A DNA stretch of 64,000 bases from Pohlia nutans (lineage: Eukaryota > Streptophyta > Bryopsida > Bryales > Mniaceae). Position 1 is the first letter of the stretch. Each line of letters begins with the position of its first letter. The position numbers and the translations under genes are program-made. Below are positions 33,725 through 45,243 of the stretch, piece after piece. A model generated the notes under the pieces. It made no database searches, was not told where the DNA came from, and saw nothing but the letters and a program-made list of their open reading frames with translations. The stretch spans positions 8,630,001 through 8,694,000 of the forward strand of contig CM040087.1 in NCBI GenBank assembly GCA_022496805.1, written 5' to 3'.

Positions 33725-34588
33725 AGAAATGCACTAACATATTGCACCACATAGACATAGCAGGGATTTTTTTGGATTTTTGGGTCATTTAACTTTAGGC
33801 TAAAAAGTTTGAATGCAAGTGTACGAGGTGGCTTTTTTATCCTTTATTTTTTATATTTTTATTTGAAAAACTTGGCGACAGATCTCTATATTTTCATACA
33901 TCTTATCTTATTCATTCAATATATTGACCTTTCACAAAACCCTTCATACATCTTGTCTTTTTCATTCAACATTTAGACCTTTTCATTTACTACGTGCACA
34001 CACAAAGTCCCAGGGTGACTTGCAACTGATGCAATCCATTGCCTTGTGGTTACATGAAGTGACATTTGTCTCATCATGTTCCCACATGCTGATTCTCCTA
34101 GTAGATTTTTCTAGCAAACTGGTTATAAATTCCAAAAAAATAAAAACCTTAGACAACAAATTCTACGTACCCTCAATGACTCCTTTTGGAGGTCAATTCA
34201 TTTGGAAGTGCACTTCTTATTTTATTTTAGGCATATCGTGTGCTTTGTTCCTTGGTGATGACCAGTGGAAGATCAATCAACAGCAAACTCATTAAACTCT
34301 AAAGTATACCCTAAACCCTAAACCCCTAAGTATACACATATCAATCCTCATATCGATTAAATTTGTATATTGGTGCAAAATAGGAATGCAGGAATGCTTA
34401 CCACCAATTCCAACTGTATATTTGTATAGATTTATCAAATACCACGATTTACCAAATAATAACATTGAAGAGCACACTTTAGTTAATTCTTTAAATTTTA
34501 AAAATATCTTAAACAAACTTACAATCCATTTAAGACTATCAACTTGGACATCGTAAAATGGCCAATTGGGCAATGTAGTTGAGGTTAA
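33725..34588. other. No gene identified; short telomere-like run
   Basis: CCCTAAACCCTAAACCCCTAA lies at about 34310-34328, only two to three units. The rest is AT-rich. Confidence 0.5.
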
Positions 34589-35112
34589 CTCCTAACCACC
34601 CAATCGTCCATTTTGTCATGCACATTTTGGTGTTTGGGTTTTTTACGTTTTATGAGAAGTTAGCTTCTTGCATGTGTGACCCGATTAGAAAGGGAATGAT
34701 ATGTGAAATATTTATGCCTCATTTTATGTTGCATTGATTTACCACAAATTTATTAGATCTTAGTTCAAAAGTGCTTTTGAAAGAATCAACTCACAATAAA
34801 GCAACCCAAAAATCTCCAAAAATCACTGCACTTAGAAAATTACCTTTCAACCCATCACGACAAATTTCATTCACATGTTGTCAACATCTTATTCGTAATC
34901 AAATTACAAAAGAATTTTGAATTTTAAGTTTCAAATTTTATACAAAAATTATTGGTGATTGCAATCATAGATCTAACTGCATGGATAGAATCTAAAATTC
35001 ATATTGTACAACTTTTATTCATATATTGAGTTCAAAATATCCCCCTCAATTGCATTTTATGAAACATCTTTGCAATTTTCCAAATTTGGAGAGGGTTGTG
35101 GACATTTAGGGG
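34589..35112 (-). mobile_element. TTAA element, family P2, copy 2
   Basis: 524 bp between TTAA at 34585-34588 and TTAA at 35113-35116. The left end is CTCCTAACCACCC; the right end finishes GTGGACATTTAGGGG. It is inverted relative to 3995-4550. Confidence 0.8.
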
Positions 35113-35116
35113 TTAA

Positions 35117-35395
35117 CCTCTAACCGTTCCAGCGTCAAAAAATTAAATCACAAAAAAATTCAAAGCCTTGTAACTTTCTCATACAATCTCGGATGACTTT
35201 CATCCAAGTCATCTTTGCAAGCCCATTAGGTTCTCTATCAATTAAAGTAAATCTCTTGTGATGGGGAGATGTTGATAATATTGGAGAGGCTTCCAAATAC
35301 AAGTATGTCAAATTTGTTGGGTAGATTTTATGCTTGCAATGGACCTGTCATGTACACCTCATGTACATTTGAGCCATGCAAATAGTCCTAGCCTT
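35117..35395 (-). mobile_element. TTAA element, family P3, copy 4, truncated
   Basis: It starts CCTCTAACCGTTCCAGCGTC after the TTAA shared with the P2 copy and follows P3 in reverse orientation to about 35395. The far end is lost. Confidence 0.7.
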
Positions 35396-35601
35396 GAGAT
35401 TTGAGTCTCATTTGCAAATTGCTTTTTTTTTTGTAGGACAAAAGATGCAAACCCCAGACACTTATACACTAATTTTTTACTTCGTTAACCCTTTGAGGCG
35501 AGGCGCTTGCATCCACTATGTGGATGATGAACAGATTCAAACTATTCTCTTGACTACATCCAAATTTTCATCCATCCAAATTGCTCTTTGTTCTTGTGCT
35601 A

Positions 35602-35834
35602 CACTAAATAGGTAGATTAGTGTTAGATAATTATAAGATTTGAAAATATTATAGATTTTTACTCTCGACAAAAGAATTTACCAAAGACATTGATTCCAAT
35701 ACTATTGAAAGATCCCCATCTTGACCAATATAGAGGGTAAAAAAATTGGTCAATGGTAAAAAAATTGGTCAATAGTAAAAATTTATAACATGTTTATGTA
35801 AATTAGTGTATCTAACACTAATCTACCTATTTAG
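35602..35834. mobile_element. MITE with 28-bp inverted ends, copy 2
   Basis: It starts CACTAAATAGGTAGATTAGT and ends in the inverted word up to CTACCTATTTAG. It contains a small internal duplication (GGTAAAAAAATTGGTCAA, twice) absent from copy 1 (32094-32309). Confidence 0.75.
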
Positions 35835-35841
35835 ATTGAGT

Positions 35842-36936
35842 AAGAATCTTCAAAATAAGATATTCTAATTTTTTGAAAAACAATGGAATCGATTTATATC
35901 AAGTTTCATTCTAAGTTTAGTAAGTGAGACCTTAACTCCTAAACGCGGCCGAGACCAAAAAATGGCTTATGAATGAAGTTGTTGCGTGAATGATTTCCAT
36001 CCAATTACAAAAGAGTCGTAAAAACGTCTTTCCATCCAATTCTTTATGTGAAGGGCTTTGCTTGGTGATGCCATCCTTTCAAGTTAAATTCAAGTTAATT
36101 CGGTTCACCGTGGAGTGTATTTTGATTTTTTTTGCTTGCTCTACTTAAACTAAATTTAGGCCATGAAAATGAGTTCCATTGCATTTGAGCTTGACTAGCA
36201 AAATGAAGCTTGCTAAGATTAGTTTCTACTCCATTTTGAATTTTTGGAAAAATTTGGAAATTGAGTGTTTTATTGTAGTTACAAGTTCAATAGGTATCAC
36301 CAAGGTGTAGCAAAATTTCTAAATTTAGATACACAGATGATTTTCATTAACTAAACTTTTCTTTATTGTAATTCACACCTTAGGTAAAAAAATTGGAATT
36401 TTCTAATACATTTTGTAATTGATACAGATTTTCTTTACAATCACTTCATAAAACCATAGTAATTTCAAATTTTCACAAAAATTTATGAAAAATTCATGAT
36501 TTGTAGTAGACATGTGACTTCATCTACAAAAAGAAAATTTTGAATTTTGGTGTTATTTTTAGTAGCAAAATTGAGTGTGACAGATATAACATGATTCCAA
36601 GGACACAGCCCATCCTTTAGGGGTTAAACATGATTTTCCAAAATAAGTAGAATTAAATAATGGAAACCATACCTACCATCTTGTAGTGCATGTTATTCCA
36701 ATTTCATTACACTATTTTCTACTTTTTTTGTGTTTATTTGGGATTTTAGATTGAATTTCGGTATAAGACCTTGCAAAACAAAAATTGAAAATATTAATAA
36801 AAAAAAAAATGATGAATCCAACCATGCAGATGTCATCTTCACATTGACATTCACAACTTTGCTGTGAACATCAACTCCATTTTTGTTTTTCATCAAACAT
36901 TTTATAACAAATCTTTGAAAATAGTGTTGAATTGGG
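35842..36936 (+). mobile_element. TTAA element, family P5, copy 2, split by P10
   Basis: The left end is lost next to the preceding MITE. The interior matches 23081-23618, but P10 sits exactly at the internal TTAA, so that GTGAGACC-TTAA and TTAA-ACATGATTTT now stand 690 bp apart. The right flank is TTAA at 36937-36940. Confidence 0.8.
35936..36623. mobile_element. TTAA element P10, inserted in P5
   Basis: 688 bp. The ends are CTCCTAAACGCGGCC and, inverted, CCCCTAAAGGATGGG. It is flanked by TTAA at 35932-35935 and 36624-36627, both from the P5 target. Non-coding. Confidence 0.85.
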
Positions 36937-36937
36937 T

Positions 36938-37080
36938 TAAGTATCTTCGACAGGGATATGAAATTCCGTGAAGCCGGCCTTACAAAGTGGACATTTCTCC
37001 AATGACCTGAGGGGCTTCCAAATGCACTGACCGTGCTCATAATCCAACAAGTAAAAGTTGTCCAAACCGTACAAAGACAT
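36938..37080 (-). pseudogene. Gene fragment with a Cys-rich end
   Basis: The minus strand reads GLDNFYLLDYEHGQC, then SLEKCPLCKAGF, to a stop (ACT TAA) whose TAA lies in the TTAA at the edge of the P5 element. The CPxC pair looks like the end of a RING-type domain, but no start or upstream exon is visible. It is either a fragment or a 3' exon truncated by the transposon. Confidence 0.35.
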
Positions 37081-37084
37081 GAAA

Positions 37085-37735
37085 CCACATGAAAGTCGAT
37101 TTCAAAATGCATGCTTCAGTCAAATACCCCATACAAATAAAAACTGTCAGTCAATACTCTGTGGAACAAAGATTAATGTGTTGCACCGAATCAAAAAATT
37201 CTTACTTTCCCCTCACCAACAAATATGTTATCAAGAGTTCCTTCTGTTCTTCGTGTAAACTCTACAACACAACTGAATGCTCCTGACTCCACGTGAAAAT
37301 GACAATTGAAATTTCTTTCATAAGCAGGCTAATGTATATACATTACTTGGGCTTCCAGAAATTCAATACGAGCAGAGGTGGGAAGAATTTGCAGGAGCAG
37401 AGGTGGGAAGAATTTGCAGCTGCATAGGAGGAAGACAGAGGTAACCCCAGCATGCTCACCTGATTTCCAGAGTTCTGAATTATCAACAAAAGGGGCAGCC
37501 AGCCCCCGAACAAGGTATTTAAAACTCCCAGAACTCTACCAAAATTTAATGAATGGTGTCACCTCCGTAGAACCTCCAACTATTAATCTTTTTTCACATT
37601 TAGTGTAAGGTGTCTACTACTCTGAGTCTCTTACGACAGCTCTTCTATGATACACAGAAGTGTGATTGGCTTGACAAGGGAAGGAAAAAAAAGAGAAACA
37701 AATCTAAAATTGCAAAAAAAAAATTATTTGTACAA
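37085..37735 (-). other. 3' flank and likely 3' UTR of the CONSTANS-like gene
   Basis: No independent gene is seen. An A-rich block just past the stop (37680-37735) holds several poly(A)-signal-like words on the minus strand. Confidence 0.45.
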
Positions 37736-39967
37736 TCAAAAGGTGGGCACTACCCCAAACCCTGAATCCACGGACCCATACATCTGCTCAACATCGGAAT
37801 CAGTCCTCTTGGCAAACCTGCCCTTCACCCGAGGCCGGCTCTCTGCATACGCTTTCCGGGACGCGTACCGAATGGTCTTCTCAAACTTGCGCTTCTGCCT
37901 CTTCTCCTTGTACCGCATCACGCGTGCTTCCCTGTCCACTACATCAATGACGCCCCCTCCCGGCTGCTGCTGTGGTGGCCCCATCTGACCGCTGCTCTGG
38001 GACTCTGTGTACGGCGTCGATATGTCACTCAGGCTCGAGTCCGGCACCACGGCCGCGTCCAGCGAGGAACACGAAATCTGCACACAAACATAGCTACATA
38101 TCCGTCATGCTCACAAATAACACGCCACTCATTTGCTACATTTGAAAACATAAAGCTCCAGTATCAAAACCAAGGAATGTTTGCCAAACCCCCTCTGCAA
38201 CATAGCCAACTCTACTCAAGTATCACCTGTCTAATACACGAGTATCAAAGAGAGACTGCAAAACTAGTAACTAAACAACATCCTCTGGAAGACCATCCTT
38301 GAGGGAAGAAAGACATCATATCTAGGCTTATATAGAGCTGTAAGAATGACATGCAAAGAAACCATGTGTGGAGCTTAAGGATGATGGAACAATCAAATGG
38401 CTAGGACAGAAATGGATGAGAACGGAAGTATCTTTGTGCGCCAAAAAAATTCTCTGGAAATTGGGGTCTATAGGTCATTAAGTGAAAAGCAGAAAGAATG
38501 GGTTTGGCATGACTTACGCTAGGAGTAAGACTGGAGGTGCCATATCTGTAATTGTCGTTGTTGTTGCCCTTAAGAGAAAAAGCTCCCTCATTTGTGAAGG
38601 AGGGCTCCAGGGCGACTGTGTCCTTGGGAATGTGAACAGGCACCAGACTGTCCGGTTGAATGCCAGTCACCGGGGCGTCGTCCAAGTGCAGAAATGGATC
38701 CACATCTGCGAAAACATCGGCCAGCGATTCATGTTTCTCCAGCTTCTGCAGCTTCGCAGGGCTGAAGGGGCAGAGAGGCGACGACGGTGGTGCTTCGCCA
38801 TCTGCCACACCCAAAACAAAACCAACACGGGTCAGAAAATTAGCAGAAATCAAACTTTGCAGATGTGGTCCCAGAGTTTCCATGTAGTCCACCATGCATG
38901 TGCCCAAAATTCATTTGCTTATCCAGAGCCTAAATCCAGGTCCTTTTAGTTTCACACTGCACCTCTGCCTTTGAGCAATATTAAAGTTATCTATGACCTA
39001 TACAGCCTAGGAGTCCAAATGACTACGGAATTTAGTACAATCATCGTAATACAAAATTGAAGTTCTCCAGGGGCACAGTAGTGAATAGAGTCTTTGAAGC
39101 CGAAAGTCAATGGAATTAAGTACATCTGTCACCGTGCAAAAGTCAAATTCTCCAGGGTTGAACAGTGAATACATGGAACTAAGAGCTTTGTGGCCCAAAT
39201 GAGTGTAGAATTTCTTCTAATGGCTCAACCATACCCTCTTCCATGTGCCAAATACGTATTCATGTCTCCAGAGTCCAAGCAACATGAATTTTCACATGCT
39301 ACATCTGTCATCATGCCGAAACCCAAAGTTCTCCGAGCTTGTGGTATAGTGAATACAGGGGAACTCAGAGTCTTCAAGGCCAAATGGCTCTAGTATTTCT
39401 TCATAGCCAGGCTCTTCTGCTGCGACCCATTTTCTTATGCTGAGGTTTGCGAACGATCTTCGTTCGGTTTGTGTGCAAAGAGAAGAGTTATGAGAGCTAG
39501 AGGAATTAGCAAGGAATTCGGGAGGGTCCAATACCTGCGGCGCTGCCGCGGATGATGGCGTCGGCAGGGATCTTGGGGTGCGGGACCAGCCACGGCACAG
39601 CTTCGGAGTCAACATCGTCTTCGGGGCGATGCTGCGATGCCGGCGTCTCCAAGGCGCCCGCGCGGACGGGACTGGACGACGCCTCGAACAACGGCGTGAC
39701 GGGCACCCTCTCGTGGCGCCACGCCAGCGGGTTGGCGGAGTGGATGTCCGTGTCGCACGCGGCGCACAGCGACGCCGCGTCCGCCTTGCACGTCACCACG
39801 GCGGGCGCCACCTCGCACACCTCGCACATCCACACGCGCTCGTGCCGCGACGCCAGCCGGTTGGCGCCGTGCACCTTGCCGTCGCAGCTCACGCACAGAA
39901 ACGCTGCGTCGGCCCGGCAGTACACCACCGCACTGCACGCGTGACACGCATCGCAAGCCTTCGGCAT
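37736..39967 (-). CDS. CONSTANS-like protein, two B-boxes plus CCT domain
   Basis: There are three exons, 39967-39535, 38801-38518 and 38077-37736, all GT-AG, giving 352 residues. The first ATG in frame is at 39967 ([12 protein letters not shown]); an earlier in-frame GTG is not used. Two B-box zinc fingers occupy residues 4-47 and 48-90, each with the CxxC...C...DxxxH spacing ([26 protein letters not shown]). The CCT domain, residues about 288-331, reads [19 protein letters not shown] and on to KGRFAKR. The protein ends [14 protein letters not shown], the C-terminal VP motif of group I CONSTANS/COL proteins that is known to bind COP1. These are nuclear regulators that act with NF-Y through the CCT domain in light and photoperiod responses. 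Codons are very GC-rich compared with the surrounding DNA. Introns are 733 and 440 bp. The gene appears intact. Confidence 0.93.
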
Positions 39968-40595
39968 ACTCCCCGCCACTCTCTCGTCTCTGCCGCGCAG
40001 GCGTCAAAGGGGGCAAGGCAGCTAGCTCACCCCCGGGCTCCACCAATGTCAGAACACCAGCAACACCGGCCCCAAGCTCCTGCCTTTGCTGAACCACATA
40101 AAACCCACCAAAGCTGCTGCAGCGTCACCTTCCACTTCTCCCGGATCTGAACGTCACTAAGCTACTCTTCTTCAAACCTCAGCTCCCCAAAACTGCTCCG
40201 AATGCTGCCACAGAAACGGCTGTGAAAACTGGAAATCCGGCGTGTGATCGAGGTCCCGGTTCGGCCTGTGAATTGTCGACAAATTGGAGATGCGAGGCGC
40301 ATCCCGGACGGAGGGGGGAGCTGCAAGGACGACGAGGATTCTGCAATCTGCATCACAAATGCCAGGACGCAGTGAGGGCGTGGCAGAGACGACGCGACCA
40401 TGGTACTCCTGTGCAGGCTTTGGGGTCCGGGCAGACAGGGAAATTTTAGTCTTGCTGCCCCTGCCCCAACTTGTCCTTTGTCTCCGTCATTGCCAAGTGG
40501 CTGAAACTGACCGGCGGGCTGAAGTTAAATACTGCCGAACAATTGGAGTTGAATTATTCTTTAGAGGTTCGTGGTGTCTCGTTGTTGGTTTTTAA
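39968..40595 (-). promoter_or_regulatory. 5' UTR and promoter side of the CONSTANS-like gene
   Basis: This GC-rich stretch has no convincing upstream coding exon. Its low AT content ends abruptly at about 40590, where repeat DNA starts (TTAACCCCTAATGTC). The transcription start was not mapped. Confidence 0.45.
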
Positions 40596-40711
40596 CCCCT
40601 AATGTCTACAACTTTGGAATGTAGTGTGCCACATTTTTAGTCAAGAGATTCCTTATGGTTTATCAATTGGCTTGAGACACGGACGCGGATTATTTAGTTG
40701 ACTTGGTTTAA

Positions 40712-40932
40712 CCCCTATAGACCATGGATTCATGGTTTTAAAATGTCAATTTCAATTGATCATTGTGTGAAAAATATAATTCACATGGGACCAAATTTTA
40801 CAATACTGTAAGCAGTGAAGATCATTGCATGTGCTGGTCAAAAATCAAATAAATTTGAACAAAAAGAAGTCCACATTGCACCTACTCAAAATTGCTAAAA
40901 ATAATGAGGTCTAATTTGGGCTTCTTGATCCT
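40712..40932 (+). mobile_element. TTAA element, family P8, copy 2
   Basis: It begins CCCCTATAGACCATGG after TTAA (40708-40711) and follows the family to GGGCTTCTTGATCCT. There the next element begins at TTAA 40933-40936. Its own final TTTAGGGG is missing. Confidence 0.7.
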
Positions 40933-40936
40933 TTAA

Positions 40937-41853
40937 CCCCTAAAGGACCATGCTCATTCCTAAAATTTTATCACTTTCTTGTGATGCTTTCAGAAAGGCA
41001 ATTGTATCTCTTGATTAGTATTCATGTAGAAAACTTCACCGTTGAAGTTAAAAAAGGACTTAGTCATGAGACTATACATCAATTTTCAAAACAATCTACC
41101 GTATATATTACATGATTATAAGGTTTGATCATAAGTCGATTTCTGAGAATTTTAAATAAAACCAACAGGTCATTCATTGCAAACTTTCTTATAAATTTAA
41201 AAACCATGATTAGCGTTTGAAAGTTTAGGAGCATACAAAGATGTACTATATCTAGGTGTCCACAAAAAATGGTGTTCTAAAACTAAATACAACAACAATG
41301 ATTGATTATCAAAGATTTATGCTTGGGTGAAGTGACTTGTTGGTGATTCGTTGAGCCGGTGTTTGTGATTGTTATTAATTTTTACATTGCAAAAATGTTT
41401 TAAAGAATTCAAATATATATCTGGAATATTCCAAAATATTCCAAAATAATATAAAATATGTAGAAAATATTCCAATTGTTATGAAAAGATTCCATTTAAA
41501 ATATATTTAAACATTTCCCGTAATTATTTTATAGTGTTAATGATGCAGTAATGGAAAATATTTTACATATTGTACACTTTTTGTTTTTACGAATGTGACA
41601 TCCAAGTGTGAAAACGCCCTCCAAGTCATCAACCGCCCTAACTACTTTGTCCCAAGTTCACCTACGTTGACGTTTTAATTTTTTCCCGATGAATCAATCA
41701 ACGTAATTGCAAATCTTGAAGGATTTTTGTGTTCTTGAAACAAACATGTTCAATTCTTTAGTTAACATTGAGTCAAAATTATGAAATCCAAACAAGTTAT
41801 TAAAGTAATGAAATTATTCGTGGACACAATGTGTCCACCTGGTCCTTTAGGGG
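40937..41853. mobile_element. TTAA element P13, 917 bp
   Basis: The ends are identical for 14 bp (CCCCTAAAGGACCA inward from both sides) between TTAA at 40933-40936 and 41854-41857. It contains scattered ATATTCCAAAA words, the complement of the tandem unit at 11321-11415. Non-coding. Confidence 0.8.
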
Positions 41854-41859
41854 TTAAGG

Positions 41860-44800
41860 GTTAAGCACAAGAAAATACATAAGTGCGAGAGAGCAAGGAA
41901 ACTGAACACTAGAGTAGGAAAGCATGAAAAGGCATATAAACCAAAGATTTGAGTTGAAGGAGCATGAAAAGGCATACAAGCTAGAGATTTGAATTAAGGA
42001 CTTTGAGCAAAAAGAGGGTGAACAAACGAATTTTTGAGATGATATAGCATCACCACAATATTGACTAATGGTGGGCGTATGTGGCATCTTCTCTATAAAA
42101 TGAACATAGCTTGAATAGTGTTCTACAGTTTATTGTAATTCCATATCAACCAATTTGTTTATTTTTATTTATTTATATTAAATACATGCCCAACTTCGAT
42201 ATTGGCCTTCTCTTGTGACTAAAGAATGCTTCACTTGGGGACCATGATACTAGTAGGGTTCAATGCATTTCACATGGGATTTGTTTTTCTTCACTTGGGG
42301 GCTACAATACTAGTGGGGTTCAATGCATTTCACACACTTGGGTTTGTTTTTATGTGAATCGTTATTCCTTATGTTGTTAATTGGTAGAACATGTATCATT
42401 AGATATAGCTTCTCGATCTTTTTTGAGTTTTGACTTCAAAAAACAACAGTAAGAGACGGTGATTGGAGATGCAAGAAAAAGGAATTAATTTTTTTTTCAA
42501 AATGTGTTTTAAAATAGACTTTTTGTCATTCAATAAATCAAAACAAGATTTCATAAAGTAAAGTTTTTTTTCCAAATTTAAAATCCCAAATCTTAAAAAT
42601 TATGTTTACATAACTATTTTTAACTATGTAATTTTTTGTCCTTCACTACAACATAAGTACGTTATATAAATTATAAAAAATATAAAAAGGGCATGGATCA
42701 TATTATTATGCTTTTCATTTCATTTATGCATTCATCAGTCAATGACATGTTGTTGCAGATTATTTTTTTTGCAAAAGATTAGTTGGTTGCATTTGTGGGT
42801 GTGAAGCCAATAGAATTGTAGAAAGTTGGAGAGAAATGAAATCTAGTCTCTTTTGTGATATTTACTTTTCAAAAATATTGGTGTTTTTACTTGTGAAAAT
42901 GGACATGGATGGGTTGCCAAAAAGAAATTTTTTAATTCACTCAAATCATATGAAAGTCTTATAAAGTGTCATCAAAGAAGATAAATCCTTCTATATCCTT
43001 CATGTTTCTCTATATGATCATAACATCATTCCAATCAATGTTTTATATAGAAAATAATACTTTTAAAAGAAATGTACATAAGTGAACCTAAAGTCTCTAA
43101 TTGCAATTTCAAACACAAATGACTCTTGATCATATTTGATTATTAAATTTCAAGGTATTATGCACTACTACATTAAACAATAGCACCCTTGCTTTCTTTT
43201 AAAATATCGGTGACTCAAGTGACATTTTTTCCAATTGGGGATGGGTTAATTTTTTCCAAGTGGTCTTGTGATGTGCAAATTTTCAAATCAATACTCTTTT
43301 GAAAATGTATCATTTATTGTGCTTTTTCAATTGAAGCTCTTGAACCTGGATAGATACTTTTTTCAGGTGTAAAACCACCCTTACTTACGGGATTGTAAGA
43401 AATGATTTTTTTGTAGGATCAAATAATTGCATAAGATTCTTTAGTCCTTTTATTGTTGACCTGAACATTTTGGCCACTATTTCCGAATTATTGTAGCAGA
43501 TTCAAAATCATAAGCAAGTCTACTTCATCGGTTAAAGATTACATGGTGAGACATTGTATTTAATGTTGAAGTGCTATTGTTGAAAAGGGTGGACTTTGAA
43601 GATAAAGGAATGAGTTTTGGATCCAAATTTAGCTCTTTTAAAATAAAAAACCACTTTATGGCTGTCATAATGTTCTTTAGCAATTAGTGGAGCACTGTAG
43701 ACGCTTCAACACTATCTCACCATCCAATTTTTTTTAGCTAAAGATGATGTGGATTTGTCATGATTCAGGGCTTTGCTACAATGCTACAATGATTCAGGAA
43801 TAGTGGCCAGATTTTGAGGTGTTTTAGAAAAGAGCTAAATAACTTTATGTAAGGGAGGAGGCATCACTGCAAAGGTTTTCTATGATGGGAAGGCACAAGA
43901 CGTCGAGGCTCGCAGGTAGAGGCGGCGAGGGCCTACCCATTGCAAGAAGCCAAAGAAGCGATATCTCTCCCTTTATAAAGCGCATGTCGTGATGTTCCCA
44001 TGAGTTCCCCCCTAGATTCTCCTCATCGTGTTCCAGGTCATGGCATACTAGCACGCAAAACTTTGGCTCTTGGGCCAATTCAAATTATAATTGGCACGGT
44101 TTTTCAAAAAAAAATTGTGACCAATGCTTTACGGTATTTTGCCACCTATAAAAAGGCTGCAACTAACTTATTTCTATAATTGCCTTCAGAATGGCATGTC
44201 CAAAACCTAAAAATCTTTTATACTTGAACAACTCAAGATTTCATAGACATGGCCTTGAAATCATTAGACCATTTGAGTTAACCAAATAGAAGAGCATTTA
44301 ATTTCCCTTTTTGCTCTACTTCTAACCTTTCTATTGAACTATACTTGGGTTGAATAGTATTGTGTCATAGATTATCTCCTTGTGGGCGATGGGCTTGTGG
44401 AAGGTGTGGGAGTCATATCGAGGTGTGGAGAATAAAAATAACACTGCTTTGCTTTAGAATGTCTCCCAACTCATCATAGACTAGTTTTTAGTCTATTTAT
44501 ATTTCAATATGAGTTCAAAAGGAATTTAACACAAGTTTACCAAAACATTCCTCATTGGGTTGACTTTTTTATTAACTCTACTGTAAGGAAGAACCAGCGG
44601 TTAGTTACAAATCAACTGGTTGATTTTTTGAAATAACTGGTTAAATCTCAAGAATAAAGGCAAAAGACTTATTAAATGATTAAAAATTAGTTATATTTAG
44701 TATTTATAAAAGACATATACGAGAAATATTCTTATTAAAAAACCAATTGGTTTGAGAGATTAAAGGAAACCGATTGGCTCAAAAGTATCCCGAACATTGC

Positions 44801-44860
44801 ATTGAATTCAAATGAGGATTCCAAAATATTTTTGCTGTGAAATATCTTTGTTTGTGAGAT
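41860..44860. other. Gene-free stretch with a short tandem duplication
   Basis: 42231-42345 holds two copies of a unit of about 60 bp (CTTCACTTGGGG, then CTACAATACTAGTGGGGTTC). 43880-44080 is less AT-rich and open on the minus strand, but I recognise nothing in it. Confidence 0.45.
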
Positions 44861-44864
44861 CTAA

Positions 44865-45169
44865 GGGTTGCTTCACACTATGGCCGTCCAAATTGAGAGG
44901 CCGTGGGATTGAGTGGCCAAACTTAATTTGTTGAGAGTCCAGAGGAATCTACTGAAAATAAGCAACAAAATATAGTTTTCATTTTTCATGAAAAGAAATC
45001 AACGGCCTCTCAAAAAGTGTTGCCATTAAGCATTTTGAAGGGTGACAACTTTTAAACTTTGGCCACTAGTGTGAAGGGTCGAGAGGGTATAGTAAACTCT
45101 TGATTTCATGCAATACAATTAGTAGAAATTGACGGCCTCTCAACCTTCCGCCATAGTGTGAAGCAACCC
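44865..45169. mobile_element. Tourist-like (PIF/Harbinger) MITE, copy 1
   Basis: 305 bp. The ends are GGGTTGCTTCACACTATGGC on both sides (inward). The target duplication is TAA (44862-44864 and 45170-45172). Copy 2 starts at 63687. The ends resemble those of the autonomous Harbinger at 59873-63683. Confidence 0.88.
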
Positions 45170-45243
45170 TAAGAAATCAGTCTTCTCTCATGCTTGAGGC
45201 GTAGCGATTCCATCACGGGCTTGCCAGAGCTTCATCAGTGCGA

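Noticed and set aside
34305..34332. Telomeric repeat array
   Set aside because: Only two to three CCCTAAA-like units. The many CCCCTAAA words elsewhere are transposon ends next to TTAA, not arrays.
36693..37112. 139-residue minus-strand frame
   Set aside because: Most of it lies in TTAA-element DNA. The protein-like part at 36938-37080 is in another frame.
39578..40150. 190-residue plus-strand frame opposite the CONSTANS-like gene
   Set aside because: Arg/His/Pro/Ala-rich shadow of the GC-rich B-box exon. The minus strand has the zinc fingers and correct splice sites.
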